Shown in pieces: positions 1-7,903 of a stretch of 64,000 bases of DNA. A model generated the notes under the pieces. It was not told where the DNA came from, ran no database searches, and was given only the letters and a program-made list of their open reading frames with translations. The stretch's first letter is position 1, and each line of letters starts with the position of its first letter. The position numbers were made by a program, and so were the translations under genes. The DNA lies in the NCBI GenBank assembly GCA_003214465.1, contig QCLO01000007.1:1-64000 (forward strand). Direction: 5' to 3'. The DNA comes from Acidimicrobiales bacterium AG-414-N20 (GTDB lineage Bacteria > Actinomycetota > Acidimicrobiia > Acidimicrobiales > MedAcidi-G1).

Positions 1-79
1 CACTATCGCTACCGCAACTAGAACTCACAAGCGCAAAAGCCAAACAAGCACCGAGTACAGCAAGAATCTTACGATTCAC
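1..79 (-). CDS. Putative lipoprotein, N-terminal fragment (runs off left edge)
   Basis: Only the first 26 codons are in the window. They start at a GTG (77-79) preceded by a strong ribosome binding site, AAGGAGG, about 8 bases upstream. The peptide begins MNRKILAVLG, has a short basic N-region, a hydrophobic stretch of about 14 residues and a lipobox-like VSSSCGSDS, so the mature protein probably starts at Cys22 and is lipid-anchored outside the membrane. Lipoproteins of this form are often transporter binding proteins, but nothing downstream is visible, so no function is assigned. The gene is divergent from xseA and the roughly 210-base spacer between them holds no other gene I can support. 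Confidence 0.7.
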   Translation of the reverse strand, partial: MNRKILAVLGACLAFALVSSSCGSDS

Positions 80-291
80 AATATTTCCCTCCTTGTCACC
101 GCCAAAAAGCAAATGACACAAATTAGTTAAAAAAATTACAGAACAAGGATCTCACTCAAGCCCACAAACTGCCAAACCCGACAGTATTTTCAATAAAAAT
201 GCAATATTTCTGATTTTTTACAGTTTGAGACTCCAACCATTGCTTAAACATATAACTTTCAAAAAAACTATGTAATTAGTAATGTAATTTC

Positions 292-1551
292 ATGTCTTCT
301 GTTCATGAAGTTCCATCCTTCAGCGTTTTACAACTTGGAAACTTTCTAAAAGAAGGACTCAATAATCTGTTCCCAGACCGATTTTGGATTGAAGGACAAA
401 TATCTAACTTCAGAACTGTCGCAAAATCTGGGCATACATATTTTGACCTAATAGATCCAACGTCAGAACAGGGCGAACAGCCGATGGGTAAATTCAGTGT
501 CGCTTTATGGAAAAGACAACGTTTGGAAATCGATAAAAATCTTCAAAGGCAAAGTGAATTAATTCTTACTGATGACTTGCAAATAAAAATTCTTGCTCAT
601 CTAGACTTTTGGCCCCCAGGAGGAAGATTGCAACTAATAATGCACGAAGTTGACCCCCAATTTACTTTAGGACACCTTGCTCAAGAAAAAGAAAAGCTGC
701 TGCAAAAGTTAAAGGAAGAGGGCCTAATAGAAAAAAATAAACTACTTGCAATTCCAAGCCCTGCTCTAACTGTTGCCCTGATAACAAGCATTGGTTCAGC
801 TGCATACGCTGATTTTTGTGACGAGTTACTTAAAAGCAGTTTTTCTTTCAATGTTTTGGCAAGAGACACAAAAATGCAAGGAGAGGGTTCAGCTGCTGAT
901 ATAGAAGAGGGGTTACAAATAGTCGCCTCTTATAAACCCGATGTAATAGCAATAATTAGAGGAGGCGGTTCCACTAGCGATCTTCTATCATTCGATTCAG
1001 AAAGCCTCGCAAGAGTAATTGCTGATTCATCAATTCCAATTGTTACTGGAATTGGTCATGAAATAGATCAAAGTGTTGCGGATATAGTTTCACACACTTT
1101 TTATAAAACTCCGACAGCATGTGCTATAGGTTTGATAGGAACTGTTAATGAATTTGTAGAAAAAATACTTTCAGTCAAAACCAATGTCGTAAACCTTGCG
1201 CACAACAAGCTAACTCTAGCTAAATCAAACCATTCCAATTTACAGTCAAGAACCGCAACCATTGCGAAAGCTTCTTTAACAAACTCCAATGAAGTCTTAA
1301 AAAGAATAAAAGAACGTGTTTCAATAGCGGTCCCAAACATTATTCAACAAAATATAAACAAACTGCATGTATTTGAAGACCAAATAAGAGTCTTAGACCC
1401 TAAACGACTTCTTGCAAGAGGATGGTCAATAACTCGGACACAAAACGGTGAGATAATCTCATCTACTAACAATCTTTTTAATGGCGACGAGATCGTAACA
1501 ATTTTTGAAGGCGGTACTGTTAAAAGCACTATCAACGAAGTAGTCAAATGA
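292..1551 (+). CDS. xseA: Exodeoxyribonuclease VII large subunit
   Basis: Catalytic subunit of exonuclease VII, which degrades single-stranded DNA from both ends in repair. The 419-residue product has the usual order: an N-terminal OB-fold (about residues 8-105, with FWIEGQISNF) and the catalytic domain after residue 125. That domain contains IIRGGGSTSDLLSFD (about 221-235), a GIGHEIDQSVAD motif and TPTACA, all diagnostic of XseA. A coiled segment follows and the C-terminus has the usual LLARGWSI element. The stop overlaps the start of xseB by 4 bases, so the two subunits are translationally coupled. Length is slightly short of the E. coli protein but normal for actinobacteria. Confidence 0.96.
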   Translation: MSSVHEVPSFSVLQLGNFLKEGLNNLFPDRFWIEGQISNFRTVAKSGHTYFDLIDPTSEQGEQPMGKFSVALWKRQRLEIDKNLQRQSELILTDDLQIKILAHLDFWPPGGRLQLIMHEVDPQFTLGHLAQEKEKLLQKLKEEGLIEKNKLLAIPSPALTVALITSIGSAAYADFCDELLKSSFSFNVLARDTKMQGEGSAADIEEGLQIVASYKPDVIAIIRGGGSTSDLLSFDSESLARVIADSSIPIVTGIGHEIDQSVADIVSHTFYKTPTACAIGLIGTVNEFVEKILSVKTNVVNLAHNKLTLAKSNHSNLQSRTATIAKASLTNSNEVLKRIKERVSIAVPNIIQQNINKLHVFEDQIRVLDPKRLLARGWSITRTQNGEIISSTNNLFNGDEIVTIFEGGTVKSTINEVVK

Positions 1552-1775
1552 CAAAAGAACCAAATACAACTGATAAAAACGATGAAATTACTTATTCCCT
1601 AGCTTTGGAAGAACTTCAAGAGATTATTAATGACCTCGAATCTGATCAAATAGATATAGATGAGCTTGCAAAAAAAGTTGAACGGGCAAATGAGCTCCTA
1701 CAGCAATGCCAGAAACGATTAACCTCTACCCAAATGCAAGTTGAAAAAATTATCGAAGCATTAAACGAAGATTGA
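1548..1775 (+). CDS. xseB: Exodeoxyribonuclease VII small subunit
   Basis: Small accessory subunit of exonuclease VII, present in several copies per large subunit. At 75 residues it has the family pattern: YSLALEELQEIINDLE, then an acidic helix and a second helix with KVERANELLQQCQKRL, forming an antiparallel helical hairpin. It overlaps xseA by ATGA and ends two bases before the next gene, so xseA, xseB and the downstream gene are probably one transcript. Confidence 0.95.
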   Translation: MTKEPNTTDKNDEITYSLALEELQEIINDLESDQIDIDELAKKVERANELLQQCQKRLTSTQMQVEKIIEALNED

Positions 1776-1776
1776 A

Positions 1777-2601
1777 ATGAAAATTCAAAAACTTGAATCA
1801 ATTAACGCTTTTGTTGCCGTTGACCTTGAGGGCGTTCCTGGCCGAGGAATCTTGAGAGCGTCAAAAAAAATTCTTCAAGGGGGAGCAAAAGATTTAGCAA
1901 GATCGATGACATATGCACTCGCTTCTCTGAACTTAAAAGAAACTGGTGTTTCTGCTGGAATAAGCACTCCACCAGAAGAAAAAAGTGAAGCAATAAAAAC
2001 ATTTTTTGAAGAAATCAGCAAATGGGAAAATAAATTCTCCTTCACTGCAGGTCTTGGAGTTACATCAGAAGACACTGCCGACAATAACCCTGAAGAAAAA
2101 TTACAACTTCTAGCAATAGGAACTCTTATAAGTGCTTTAACTGCAAAACCAGATGCAAGTACCGCTGTGATAGATGACAAAATTTTAAGTTCTGTTTTAG
2201 AAAAAGAACTTACTAAAAAAGGAATTGAAATCATCCACTCAGAAAATCCATTTACTGAAAAAGCAGACATTCTTTTTTGCGGATCAAAAATGGGTGTGAT
2301 CGATCATGAAATTGCAGAAAAACTTTCTTTTTCAGTGATTGCCCCCACCTCTGCTCTCCCTGTAACTACCCGTGCTGTTGCAGTCTGTAAACGCAGAAAA
2401 ATACTCGCTTTGCCTGATTTCATCACAACAGCAGGCCCGCTAATAAATGATAAAAATCTGACTGAAGAAACTTTGTCTTCAATAGTTGATGAAATCATTG
2501 ATCATGATGATGGACCTTTACTCGGAGCGTGTGAAAGAGCTGAAGTCTTTCTCGCAAAGTGGCAATCCGAATTACCTTTTGGTCGGCCAATGGCTTCTTA
2601 A
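1777..2601 (+). CDS. Divergent Glu/Leu/Phe/Val dehydrogenase-like protein, probably not a dehydrogenase
   Basis: The 274-residue product resembles amino acid dehydrogenases of the glutamate dehydrogenase family. RGILRAS (23-29) and MTYALASLNL (44-53) align with the dimerisation segment normally reading GGIR followed by MTWKNAL. SFTAGLGVTSEDT resembles the PDVGTSEEDM segment, and ADILFCGSKMGVID plus LALPDFITTAGPL (about 164-222) match the C-terminal pattern ending in PDFLANAGGVI. The catalytic lysine motif (GGGKGG in true enzymes) reads ETGVSAGIS here, and no GxGxxG nucleotide-binding loop is visible around residues 115-150. At 274 residues it is also far shorter than the usual 410-450. I infer a non-catalytic or repurposed paralogue. 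It starts one base after xseB and is presumably in the same transcript. Confidence 0.6.
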   Translation: MKIQKLESINAFVAVDLEGVPGRGILRASKKILQGGAKDLARSMTYALASLNLKETGVSAGISTPPEEKSEAIKTFFEEISKWENKFSFTAGLGVTSEDTADNNPEEKLQLLAIGTLISALTAKPDASTAVIDDKILSSVLEKELTKKGIEIIHSENPFTEKADILFCGSKMGVIDHEIAEKLSFSVIAPTSALPVTTRAVAVCKRRKILALPDFITTAGPLINDKNLTEETLSSIVDEIIDHDDGPLLGACERAEVFLAKWQSELPFGRPMAS

Positions 2602-2653
2602 TTCATTCTTTGGCAAGGGATATTGAAAACTCTGCTCTACGCTGGATACCTCT

Positions 2654-2727
2654 GGGGCTGTAGCTCAGTTGGCTAGAGCACCTGCTTTGCAAGCAGGGGG
2701 TCGCGGGTTCGATTCCCGCCAGCTCCA
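2654..2727 (+). tRNA. tRNA-Ala (TGC)
   Basis: Full cloverleaf: acceptor GGGGCTG pairs with CAGCTCC, the D-arm contains AGCTCAGTTGG, the anticodon arm is CCTGC-TTTGCAA-GCAGG with anticodon TGC, and the T-arm is CGGGTTCGATTCCCG. Discriminator A; the CCA end is not encoded. Confidence 0.97.
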
Positions 2728-2734
2728 CAAATAA

Positions 2735-3247
2735 TTACAAAACTTTTTTTGGCCGGTAAAAAATAAATAATTGAGCAAGTCCTGCACCTACTCCCATAAG
2801 AAGTGAAATAAAGAACCCAGCCCAGCCATCAAGTTTACTTGCTAAATCAAATGCATTATCTAGCGACCACTTGCCAGGACCTAGTGTTGCTATCGTCATT
2901 GCAACAACTGCGAGAACAAAAATATATTCCCAACCTTCTTTAATAATAAAGAAACCATTATTTCTATGAACTGTCCATCCTGCTACAACCATTAAACCGA
3001 TTAGACCAGCTGAAGCAAATGTGGTGAATAATCCCACCGAAAGAAGGAACCCAACACAAAGTTCTGTTGAAGCTGCCAAATACGCATTTAGTTTCCCTTG
3101 CCTAACTCCAATACTTTCAAACCATCTTCCTGTGCCAGGAATCCGTCCGCCTCCAAAAAACTTGTTCCATCCATGTGCAAAAATAGTTAATCCAATTACA
3201 AGTCTGAAAATAAATAAAACGAGATTTACCTCTGTTAAAAGTTCCAT
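2735..3247 (-). CDS. DoxX family membrane protein
   Basis: A 170-residue integral membrane protein with four predicted membrane spans (about 8-28, 58-100 in two spans, 107-125 and 142-165). LVIGLTIFAHGWNKFFGG near the N-terminus is the typical DoxX first-helix motif, and the GRWFESIGV segment and spacing also fit. DoxX proteins are quinone-linked or oxidoreductase-associated membrane proteins whose role varies, so no substrate is assigned. It converges on tRNA-Ala, eight bases from the tRNA end. Confidence 0.82.
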   Translation of the reverse strand: MELLTEVNLVLFIFRLVIGLTIFAHGWNKFFGGGRIPGTGRWFESIGVRQGKLNAYLAASTELCVGFLLSVGLFTTFASAGLIGLMVVAGWTVHRNNGFFIIKEGWEYIFVLAVVAMTIATLGPGKWSLDNAFDLASKLDGWAGFFISLLMGVGAGLAQLFIFYRPKKVL

Positions 3248-3348
3248 TTTCCTTCTGTTTCTAATCGTCTAATAAAGACCCAATTGCACAATCTACCATA
3301 GAAAGGAACCTAGCTATTTAAGAACTTCTCCTTAGTAGGCTCTAAACA

Positions 3349-3600
3349 ATGTTTCTCTTTAAAATTGTTGTTGCTATTGCTATTGCTTTCTTGATAATAA
3401 AAATTGGAGTTTTTATCCTTAAATCTTTGGCTACCCCACCTCCTGAACCTCCACCTCCTGGAGAATTAAGAAAGGTGAAACTTTTATACAGATGTGAATT
3501 ATGCGGTGCAGAAGTTCGAATGACTGCTGCAGCAGAAGAGAATCCTGAACCTCCTAGACATTGTATGGAAGATATGGAACCCATTATTGAAGAAGAATAA
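3349..3600 (+). CDS. Small membrane-anchored zinc-ribbon-like protein
   Basis: An 83-residue protein with an N-terminal membrane helix (about 3-24), a proline-rich linker (PPPEPPPPGE) and a C-terminal segment with CELCGAEVRM and a later HCMEDM. The CxxC pair and the following His/Cys suggest a small metal-binding knuckle facing the cytoplasm. Similar short proteins occur in actinobacteria near crgA and pknB, but I know no assigned function. It converges on crgA across a 74-base spacer with two DnaA boxes. Confidence 0.72.
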   Translation: MFLFKIVVAIAIAFLIIKIGVFILKSLATPPPEPPPPGELRKVKLLYRCELCGAEVRMTAAAEENPEPPRHCMEDMEPIIEEE

Positions 3601-3607
3601 TTATAAG

Positions 3608-3628
3608 TTATCCACAGGATGTGTATAA
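3608..3628. promoter_or_regulatory. Pair of perfect, inverted DnaA boxes
   Basis: TTATCCACA at 3608-3616 and TGTGTATAA at 3620-3628 both match the DnaA-box consensus TTATNCACA, in opposite orientation and three bases apart. They lie between two converging genes, so they are not in an obvious promoter. A DnaA-titration or reactivation site is an inference. Confidence 0.5.
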
Positions 3629-3674
3629 AGCTGTGTGTTAATAACACTTATGTAATTACATAAATTAAAGAATT

Positions 3675-3938
3675 TTAATGAAATTGAGTTGCTGTAATTA
3701 TTCCACCCAAAATTGAACCAAGTCCTAATAGTAAAAATGAATTACTTGTTCCTCCAGGTAACCACCCGACGTAATTAAAGAAAATAATTAAAACACCAGC
3801 TGCTAAAAGGCTAAACATCAAGATTGGTACCCATTTAGGAGATTCTTCTGTTTTTGCTGAGGGTTTCCGTGGTACATCGGAAGTTCCCCTAGGGGTTACA
3901 CGACCACCCTCTATACGTTTTTTTTGTGGACTGCTCAT
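3675..3938 (-). CDS. crgA: Cell division protein CrgA
   Basis: CrgA is a small actinobacterial divisome membrane protein that links FtsZ, FtsQ and peptidoglycan synthases. The 87-residue product has a basic cytoplasmic N-terminus (about 1-32), a first helix beginning SPKWVPILMFSLL, an extracytoplasmic loop with WLPGG, and a second helix (about 66-84), the CrgA layout. A neighbouring pabA-pknB block is also typical for actinobacterial crgA. The N-terminus is shorter and more arginine/lysine-rich than in mycobacteria. Confidence 0.83.
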   Translation of the reverse strand: MSSPQKKRIEGGRVTPRGTSDVPRKPSAKTEESPKWVPILMFSLLAAGVLIIFFNYVGWLPGGTSNSFLLLGLGSILGGIITATQFH

Positions 3939-3999
3939 TGTGTGATGATAGACATTAAATCTGCAATCGCATCGTTTTTCATCAGTTAGGTTAAAGATT

Positions 4000-4581
4000 A
4001 TGAGTTTTAAAGTGCTTGTTATTGATAATTATGATTCTTTCGTTTACAACCTTGTTCAATATTTAGGAGAACTTAAAGTCGAGCCTCTTGTAAAACGTCA
4101 TGACGCTATAACAATTGATGAAATAGAAAACATCGCTCCTAATGCTATTTTGATAAGTCCCGGCCCGGGAAAACCTAAACAAGCAGGAATTTCTATTGAT
4201 CTTATTAAATGGGCTGCTGGAAAAATTCCCGTTTTAGGAATTTGTCTAGGACATCAATGCATCGGAGAAGCATGGGGAGGAAAAACTGTCCATGCGCCTC
4301 AAGTTATGCACGGCAAAACGTCATTAATTTCGCATAATGAAAAAGGGCTTTTTAAAGATATAGAATCACCGTTTGAAGCTACTCGTTACCATTCATTAAT
4401 AGTAGATCCGACATCTTTTCCGGCTGAATTAGAAATAACAGCAAAAACAGATGACGGTTTAATAATGGGCTTAAAACATAAAGAGTTTGAAATCTATGGT
4501 CTCCAATTCCATCCCGAGTCGATACTTACTTCTTATGGCCATAAATTGATCAATAATTTCTTACTAAACGTCAAAAAATGA
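4000..4581 (+). CDS. pabA: Glutamine amidotransferase subunit of aminodeoxychorismate/anthranilate synthase
   Basis: This class I glutamine amidotransferase releases ammonia from glutamine for chorismate amination, giving p-aminobenzoate (folate) or anthranilate (tryptophan). The 193-residue chain starts with VLVIDNYDSFVYNLVQYL and contains ISPGPGKP, the nucleophile motif GICLGHQCIG and the His-Glu pair in LQFHPESILT. No component I gene is present nearby, so PabA and TrpG cannot be separated; PabA is favoured because the crgA-pabA-pknB order is common in actinobacteria. Its stop codon directly abuts the stop codon of the converging pknB. Confidence 0.9.
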   Translation: MSFKVLVIDNYDSFVYNLVQYLGELKVEPLVKRHDAITIDEIENIAPNAILISPGPGKPKQAGISIDLIKWAAGKIPVLGICLGHQCIGEAWGGKTVHAPQVMHGKTSLISHNEKGLFKDIESPFEATRYHSLIVDPTSFPAELEITAKTDDGLIMGLKHKEFEIYGLQFHPESILTSYGHKLINNFLLNVKK

Positions 4582-6495
4582 CTAAGGGCTCTGGTCTGAA
4601 ACTGAATCTTGCTGGATTATCTCTGATCTGCCAATAACTATTGTCACAATTGTTCCTAATTCAGCTTCGATTTCTGGTTGTGGACTTTGACTTATCACTC
4701 TTCCATCATTTACTGATTCACTAGGCAATAATTCTTCTATTAGGTTTATTTGAAAACCTTCTTGTTCAAGAATTTGAACAGCTGAATCCTCCAGCAAGCT
4801 AGTAACTGAAGGAACTGTCATTACGGGTAAACCCGATGAGATAATGATTTCCACTCTGCTTCCCGGAGACAACTTGCTCTGGGCGGGAGGTTCGGTTCTT
4901 ATAACTAATCCTGCAGGAATTGTTTCGCTTGGTTCCTCAGAAGTAGAAGCAAGCCATCCAAGTTGTGAAATTATATTCATTGCCGCTAAAACCGGACGGT
5001 TCTCAAGGCTAGGAATTTGTTCAACAGCAGGCCCTTTTGAAACAAACAAAATAACCCTCGTTCCAGGTGTTATTTCTGAACCAGCTACAGGGTTCTGATC
5101 GATAACCTGACCTGCTGGTTGCACTGGATCTTCAAGCTCTAAAGTATCAACTCTTAATCCCATTGCTTCCAAATCTCGAACAGCATCTCCAACAGAGTCA
5201 CCAATAACTTTTATAAGTGTCATTGGCCCAGTTCCCTTACTCACCCATAATCTGACAGTTTCAGCTTGTTCAAGTTTTGCTCCAGCTCTCGGCTCTTGAT
5301 CAAAAACTGTGTTTTCCGAATAATCAATATTGGTTTGATAGTCCATTTGAACACTTAGTTTCGCCTCTCGAAGAATTTCTCTTGCTTCATCAAGAGGCGT
5401 GCCAATTAAATTTGGCACTTCCGACATGCTTAACTGAACAGGGTTATCATCACTGTCTTCTACTCCTATCGTGTCAAGAAATTGAACCACTAGGTACCCA
5501 AAAACAACCAAAAGAATACCCATAAAAACTGTGAAAAGAGCTGTTCTTCTAAATCCGTCATCTCGTCGAACTCTCATTTTTTTGGACTGGGGAGAAACAT
5601 GAGTGGGTTGTTTAACTGTTCTACCGGTAACCCCAGATGGATTACTTGGCCTCAAGTCATGGGCTCCTTCTTGATAACGTCGCAGGTCGCTCCTTAAATC
5701 TTCTGCGGTTGGATAGCGATTCACAGGATTTTTTGCAAGTAATTTCATTGTTACCGCTTCAAGCGACTCAGCTACAGAGACACCTGCAGTTCTTAGCGAA
5801 ATAGGACTATCTTGTACATGTTGATAAGCAACCGCTACAGGTGTTTCACCCGTAAATGGCGGATGACCTGACAACATTTCATAAATCATTACCCCTAAGG
5901 AATAAAGATCGCTTCTCGGGTCAACTTCTATACCCTGAGCCTGTTCGGGTGAGATATAGGTTGCTGTACCCATTACTGTTCCCGCTTGAGTTAATTCACT
6001 TTGGACATTCGCAAGTGCTCGAGCAATGCCAAAATCTGCAACTTTTATGTGGCCATTTGGGGCTACTAATACATTTCCTGGTTTTACATCTCGGTGAACT
6101 ATTCCATTTCTATGAGCAAAACTAAGAGCAGCGGCAACTTCAGAAGAAATTTCAGCGACTTTATCAGGATGTATAGAGCCTTCAGTTCGAATTATTTCTG
6201 CCAAACTTCGACCTTCTACATATTCCATAACGATGAAATATGTGCCACTTTCTTCTCCCCAATCAAAAACGCTAACTATGTTTGGGTGGTTTAAATTAGC
6301 TGCTCTTTGTGCTTCTCTTCGAAAACGCTCTACAAATTGCTTATCTTTAGAAAACTGATCGAAAAGAACTTTAATTGCTACAGGTCGATCGAGTAACAAA
6401 TCGCGAGCGAGAAAAACATCGGCCATTCCGCCTCTCGCAATTTGTCTATGAAGTTCATAACGGTCATTGAAGACCGTTGGTTCTTGATTGGCCAC
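4582..6495 (-). CDS. pknB: Serine/threonine protein kinase PknB with four PASTA repeats
   Basis: Transmembrane kinase controlling cell-wall growth and division. The kinase domain spans about 13-275, with the glycine loop IARGGMADVF, ATP lysine K42, catalytic HRDVKPGN (134-141), DFG (154-156) and activation-loop threonines near 169-173 before GTATYISPEQA. A juxtamembrane basic segment leads to one membrane helix (about 318-341). Four extracellular PASTA repeats follow, starting near MSEVPNLIG, MTLIKVIGD, VEQIPSLEN and MTVPSVTS; these bind muropeptides or lipid II. The usual actinobacterial neighbours pbpA, rodA and FHA-domain genes are absent; only the phosphatase gene lies upstream, 60 bases away and in the same direction. 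Confidence 0.96.
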   Translation of the reverse strand: MANQEPTVFNDRYELHRQIARGGMADVFLARDLLLDRPVAIKVLFDQFSKDKQFVERFRREAQRAANLNHPNIVSVFDWGEESGTYFIVMEYVEGRSLAEIIRTEGSIHPDKVAEISSEVAAALSFAHRNGIVHRDVKPGNVLVAPNGHIKVADFGIARALANVQSELTQAGTVMGTATYISPEQAQGIEVDPRSDLYSLGVMIYEMLSGHPPFTGETPVAVAYQHVQDSPISLRTAGVSVAESLEAVTMKLLAKNPVNRYPTAEDLRSDLRRYQEGAHDLRPSNPSGVTGRTVKQPTHVSPQSKKMRVRRDDGFRRTALFTVFMGILLVVFGYLVVQFLDTIGVEDSDDNPVQLSMSEVPNLIGTPLDEAREILREAKLSVQMDYQTNIDYSENTVFDQEPRAGAKLEQAETVRLWVSKGTGPMTLIKVIGDSVGDAVRDLEAMGLRVDTLELEDPVQPAGQVIDQNPVAGSEITPGTRVILFVSKGPAVEQIPSLENRPVLAAMNIISQLGWLASTSEEPSETIPAGLVIRTEPPAQSKLSPGSRVEIIISSGLPVMTVPSVTSLLEDSAVQILEQEGFQINLIEELLPSESVNDGRVISQSPQPEIEAELGTIVTIVIGRSEIIQQDSVSDQSP

Positions 6496-6555
6496 AGAAA
6501 ATAATTCTACTTATCTAATTGAGTTTGTGTATGTATCAAATATTTACTTTTATTG

Positions 6556-7710
6556 TTAATTTTTTATCGCTTTCACAAATCTTTCTGCCTCTTCAAAAGA
6601 ATCCATTGAAATTGATTCAACGACAATCTGTCGCGTTTCCTCTGATAAATCCAGAATCGAAATTTGAGTTTTTCTTTCTACAGTAGGTTCAAACCAAAGA
6701 ACCCCTTGAGGTTGACCTTTATAAATTGCGACACCACCATTATATTCACCTACGAACCAACCATTTCTCGCATATAAACCTATTGCAGTAAACACAGAAA
6801 CGATTAAAAACAAAGTTGATAAACATATTGCAATTGGTTTCCAGTCAAAATTTCTTATCTCTTGATCAAAGGATTGATTAAGTAAAGGTTTAAACGCTGG
6901 GTATGGAACCATTTCATTTAAAAACCAACTTTCGTTTTCCTGCTTTGTTTCTGTTTTAACTGACAAAACTAGGGCAGTTACGTTGTCGTTTCCTCCTGCT
7001 TTTAAAGCGTTAGTAACTAAATTTTGCGCGATTTTTTCCAAATCTTCATCAACCATGAGAATCTCGGCGATTTTGTCGTCGTCTATTTCATTAAATAATC
7101 CATCACTGCAAAGTAAATATCGATCGCCAGATACTGGAGTTAATTCCCATGTATCTATAACAAGGTCTTGTTCAATTCCTAAAGCTCGAGTCAAAATATT
7201 TCGTTGAGGGTGTCGAGAGGCTTCTTCCTGTGTTAACTCACCTGCTCTTACTAAGTCAGCAACCAAACTGTGGTCATGTGTTACTTGTGTTAATTCGGAC
7301 CCTCCTAATCGATACACGCGACTGTCTCCAACATTCGCAATAGCAATTTTTATTTCTCCATCACTTCCTAAAATTTCTGTTAAAACGCAAACGGTTGTTC
7401 CCATTCCTAGAAGAGTTTCGTCTTTTTTAGATCTTTTTATAATCGCCTGATTTGCTTTCGAAACAGACTTAACCATGTCTGCTATTGAATCGATTTTCCC
7501 GCTTTCAAGAATTGTTGAAGTTGCTTCCAATGAGGCAACTTCACCACCTTGATGCCCACCCATGCCATCAGCTAACACATGTATTCCTGCACGTGAAGCA
7601 AAATTGTCTTGATTCGTTTGTCTTACTTGACCAATGTGCGTAGCTCCAGCCGCACTTATATAGGAATTTTCTCTTATTTTTTTAGACATTTTGAAACCAG
7701 AACTTGACAA
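6556..7710 (-). CDS. pstP: PP2C-family Ser/Thr phosphatase PstP
   Basis: Membrane-bound metal-dependent phosphatase that reverses PknB phosphorylation. The PP2C domain covers about 20-250, with metal-binding motifs QTNQDNF, ADGMGGH, LCSDGLFNEI and GGNDNVTALV. A single membrane helix lies near 298-320 (CLSTLFLIVSVFTAIGLYA), followed by a short outer domain of about 60 residues. The start is uncertain: TTG at 7710 has AAAGAGAA just upstream, whereas the internal ATG at 7689 has no clear ribosome binding site. It is upstream of pknB in the same direction, so the pair is likely co-expressed. Confidence 0.93.
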   Translation of the reverse strand: MSSSGFKMSKKIRENSYISAAGATHIGQVRQTNQDNFASRAGIHVLADGMGGHQGGEVASLEATSTILESGKIDSIADMVKSVSKANQAIIKRSKKDETLLGMGTTVCVLTEILGSDGEIKIAIANVGDSRVYRLGGSELTQVTHDHSLVADLVRAGELTQEEASRHPQRNILTRALGIEQDLVIDTWELTPVSGDRYLLCSDGLFNEIDDDKIAEILMVDEDLEKIAQNLVTNALKAGGNDNVTALVLSVKTETKQENESWFLNEMVPYPAFKPLLNQSFDQEIRNFDWKPIAICLSTLFLIVSVFTAIGLYARNGWFVGEYNGGVAIYKGQPQGVLWFEPTVERKTQISILDLSEETRQIVVESISMDSFEEAERFVKAIKN

Positions 7711-7813
7711 TATTCTCTTTAACTAAATGTTACTTCGGATTGACAGATAGCTTTAGTCACAAAAAATTTGTGGGACGCGTAAGAAGATGGAGTTAACCTT
7801 TTCAAAGTCTCTA

Positions 7814-7897
7814 GCGCGAGTGGCGGAACTGGCAGACGCGCAGGATTCAGGTTCCTGTGTCCGAAAGGACGTGGGGGTTCAAGTCCCCCTTCGCGCA
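7814..7897 (+). tRNA. tRNA-Leu (CAG)
   Basis: Class II tRNA: acceptor GCGCGAG pairs with TTCGCGC (one G-U), anticodon arm CAGGA-TTCAGGT-TCCTG gives anticodon CAG, a variable arm (GTCCGAAAGGAC) follows, and the T-arm is GGGGGTTCAAGTCCCCC. The CCA end is not encoded. Confidence 0.96.
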
Positions 7898-7903
7898 CAA
7901 AGA

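Noticed and set aside
1875-2270. Leftward ORF of 131 codons opposite the dehydrogenase-like gene
   Set aside because: Shadow of a gene in a consistent operon; no start signal or domain.
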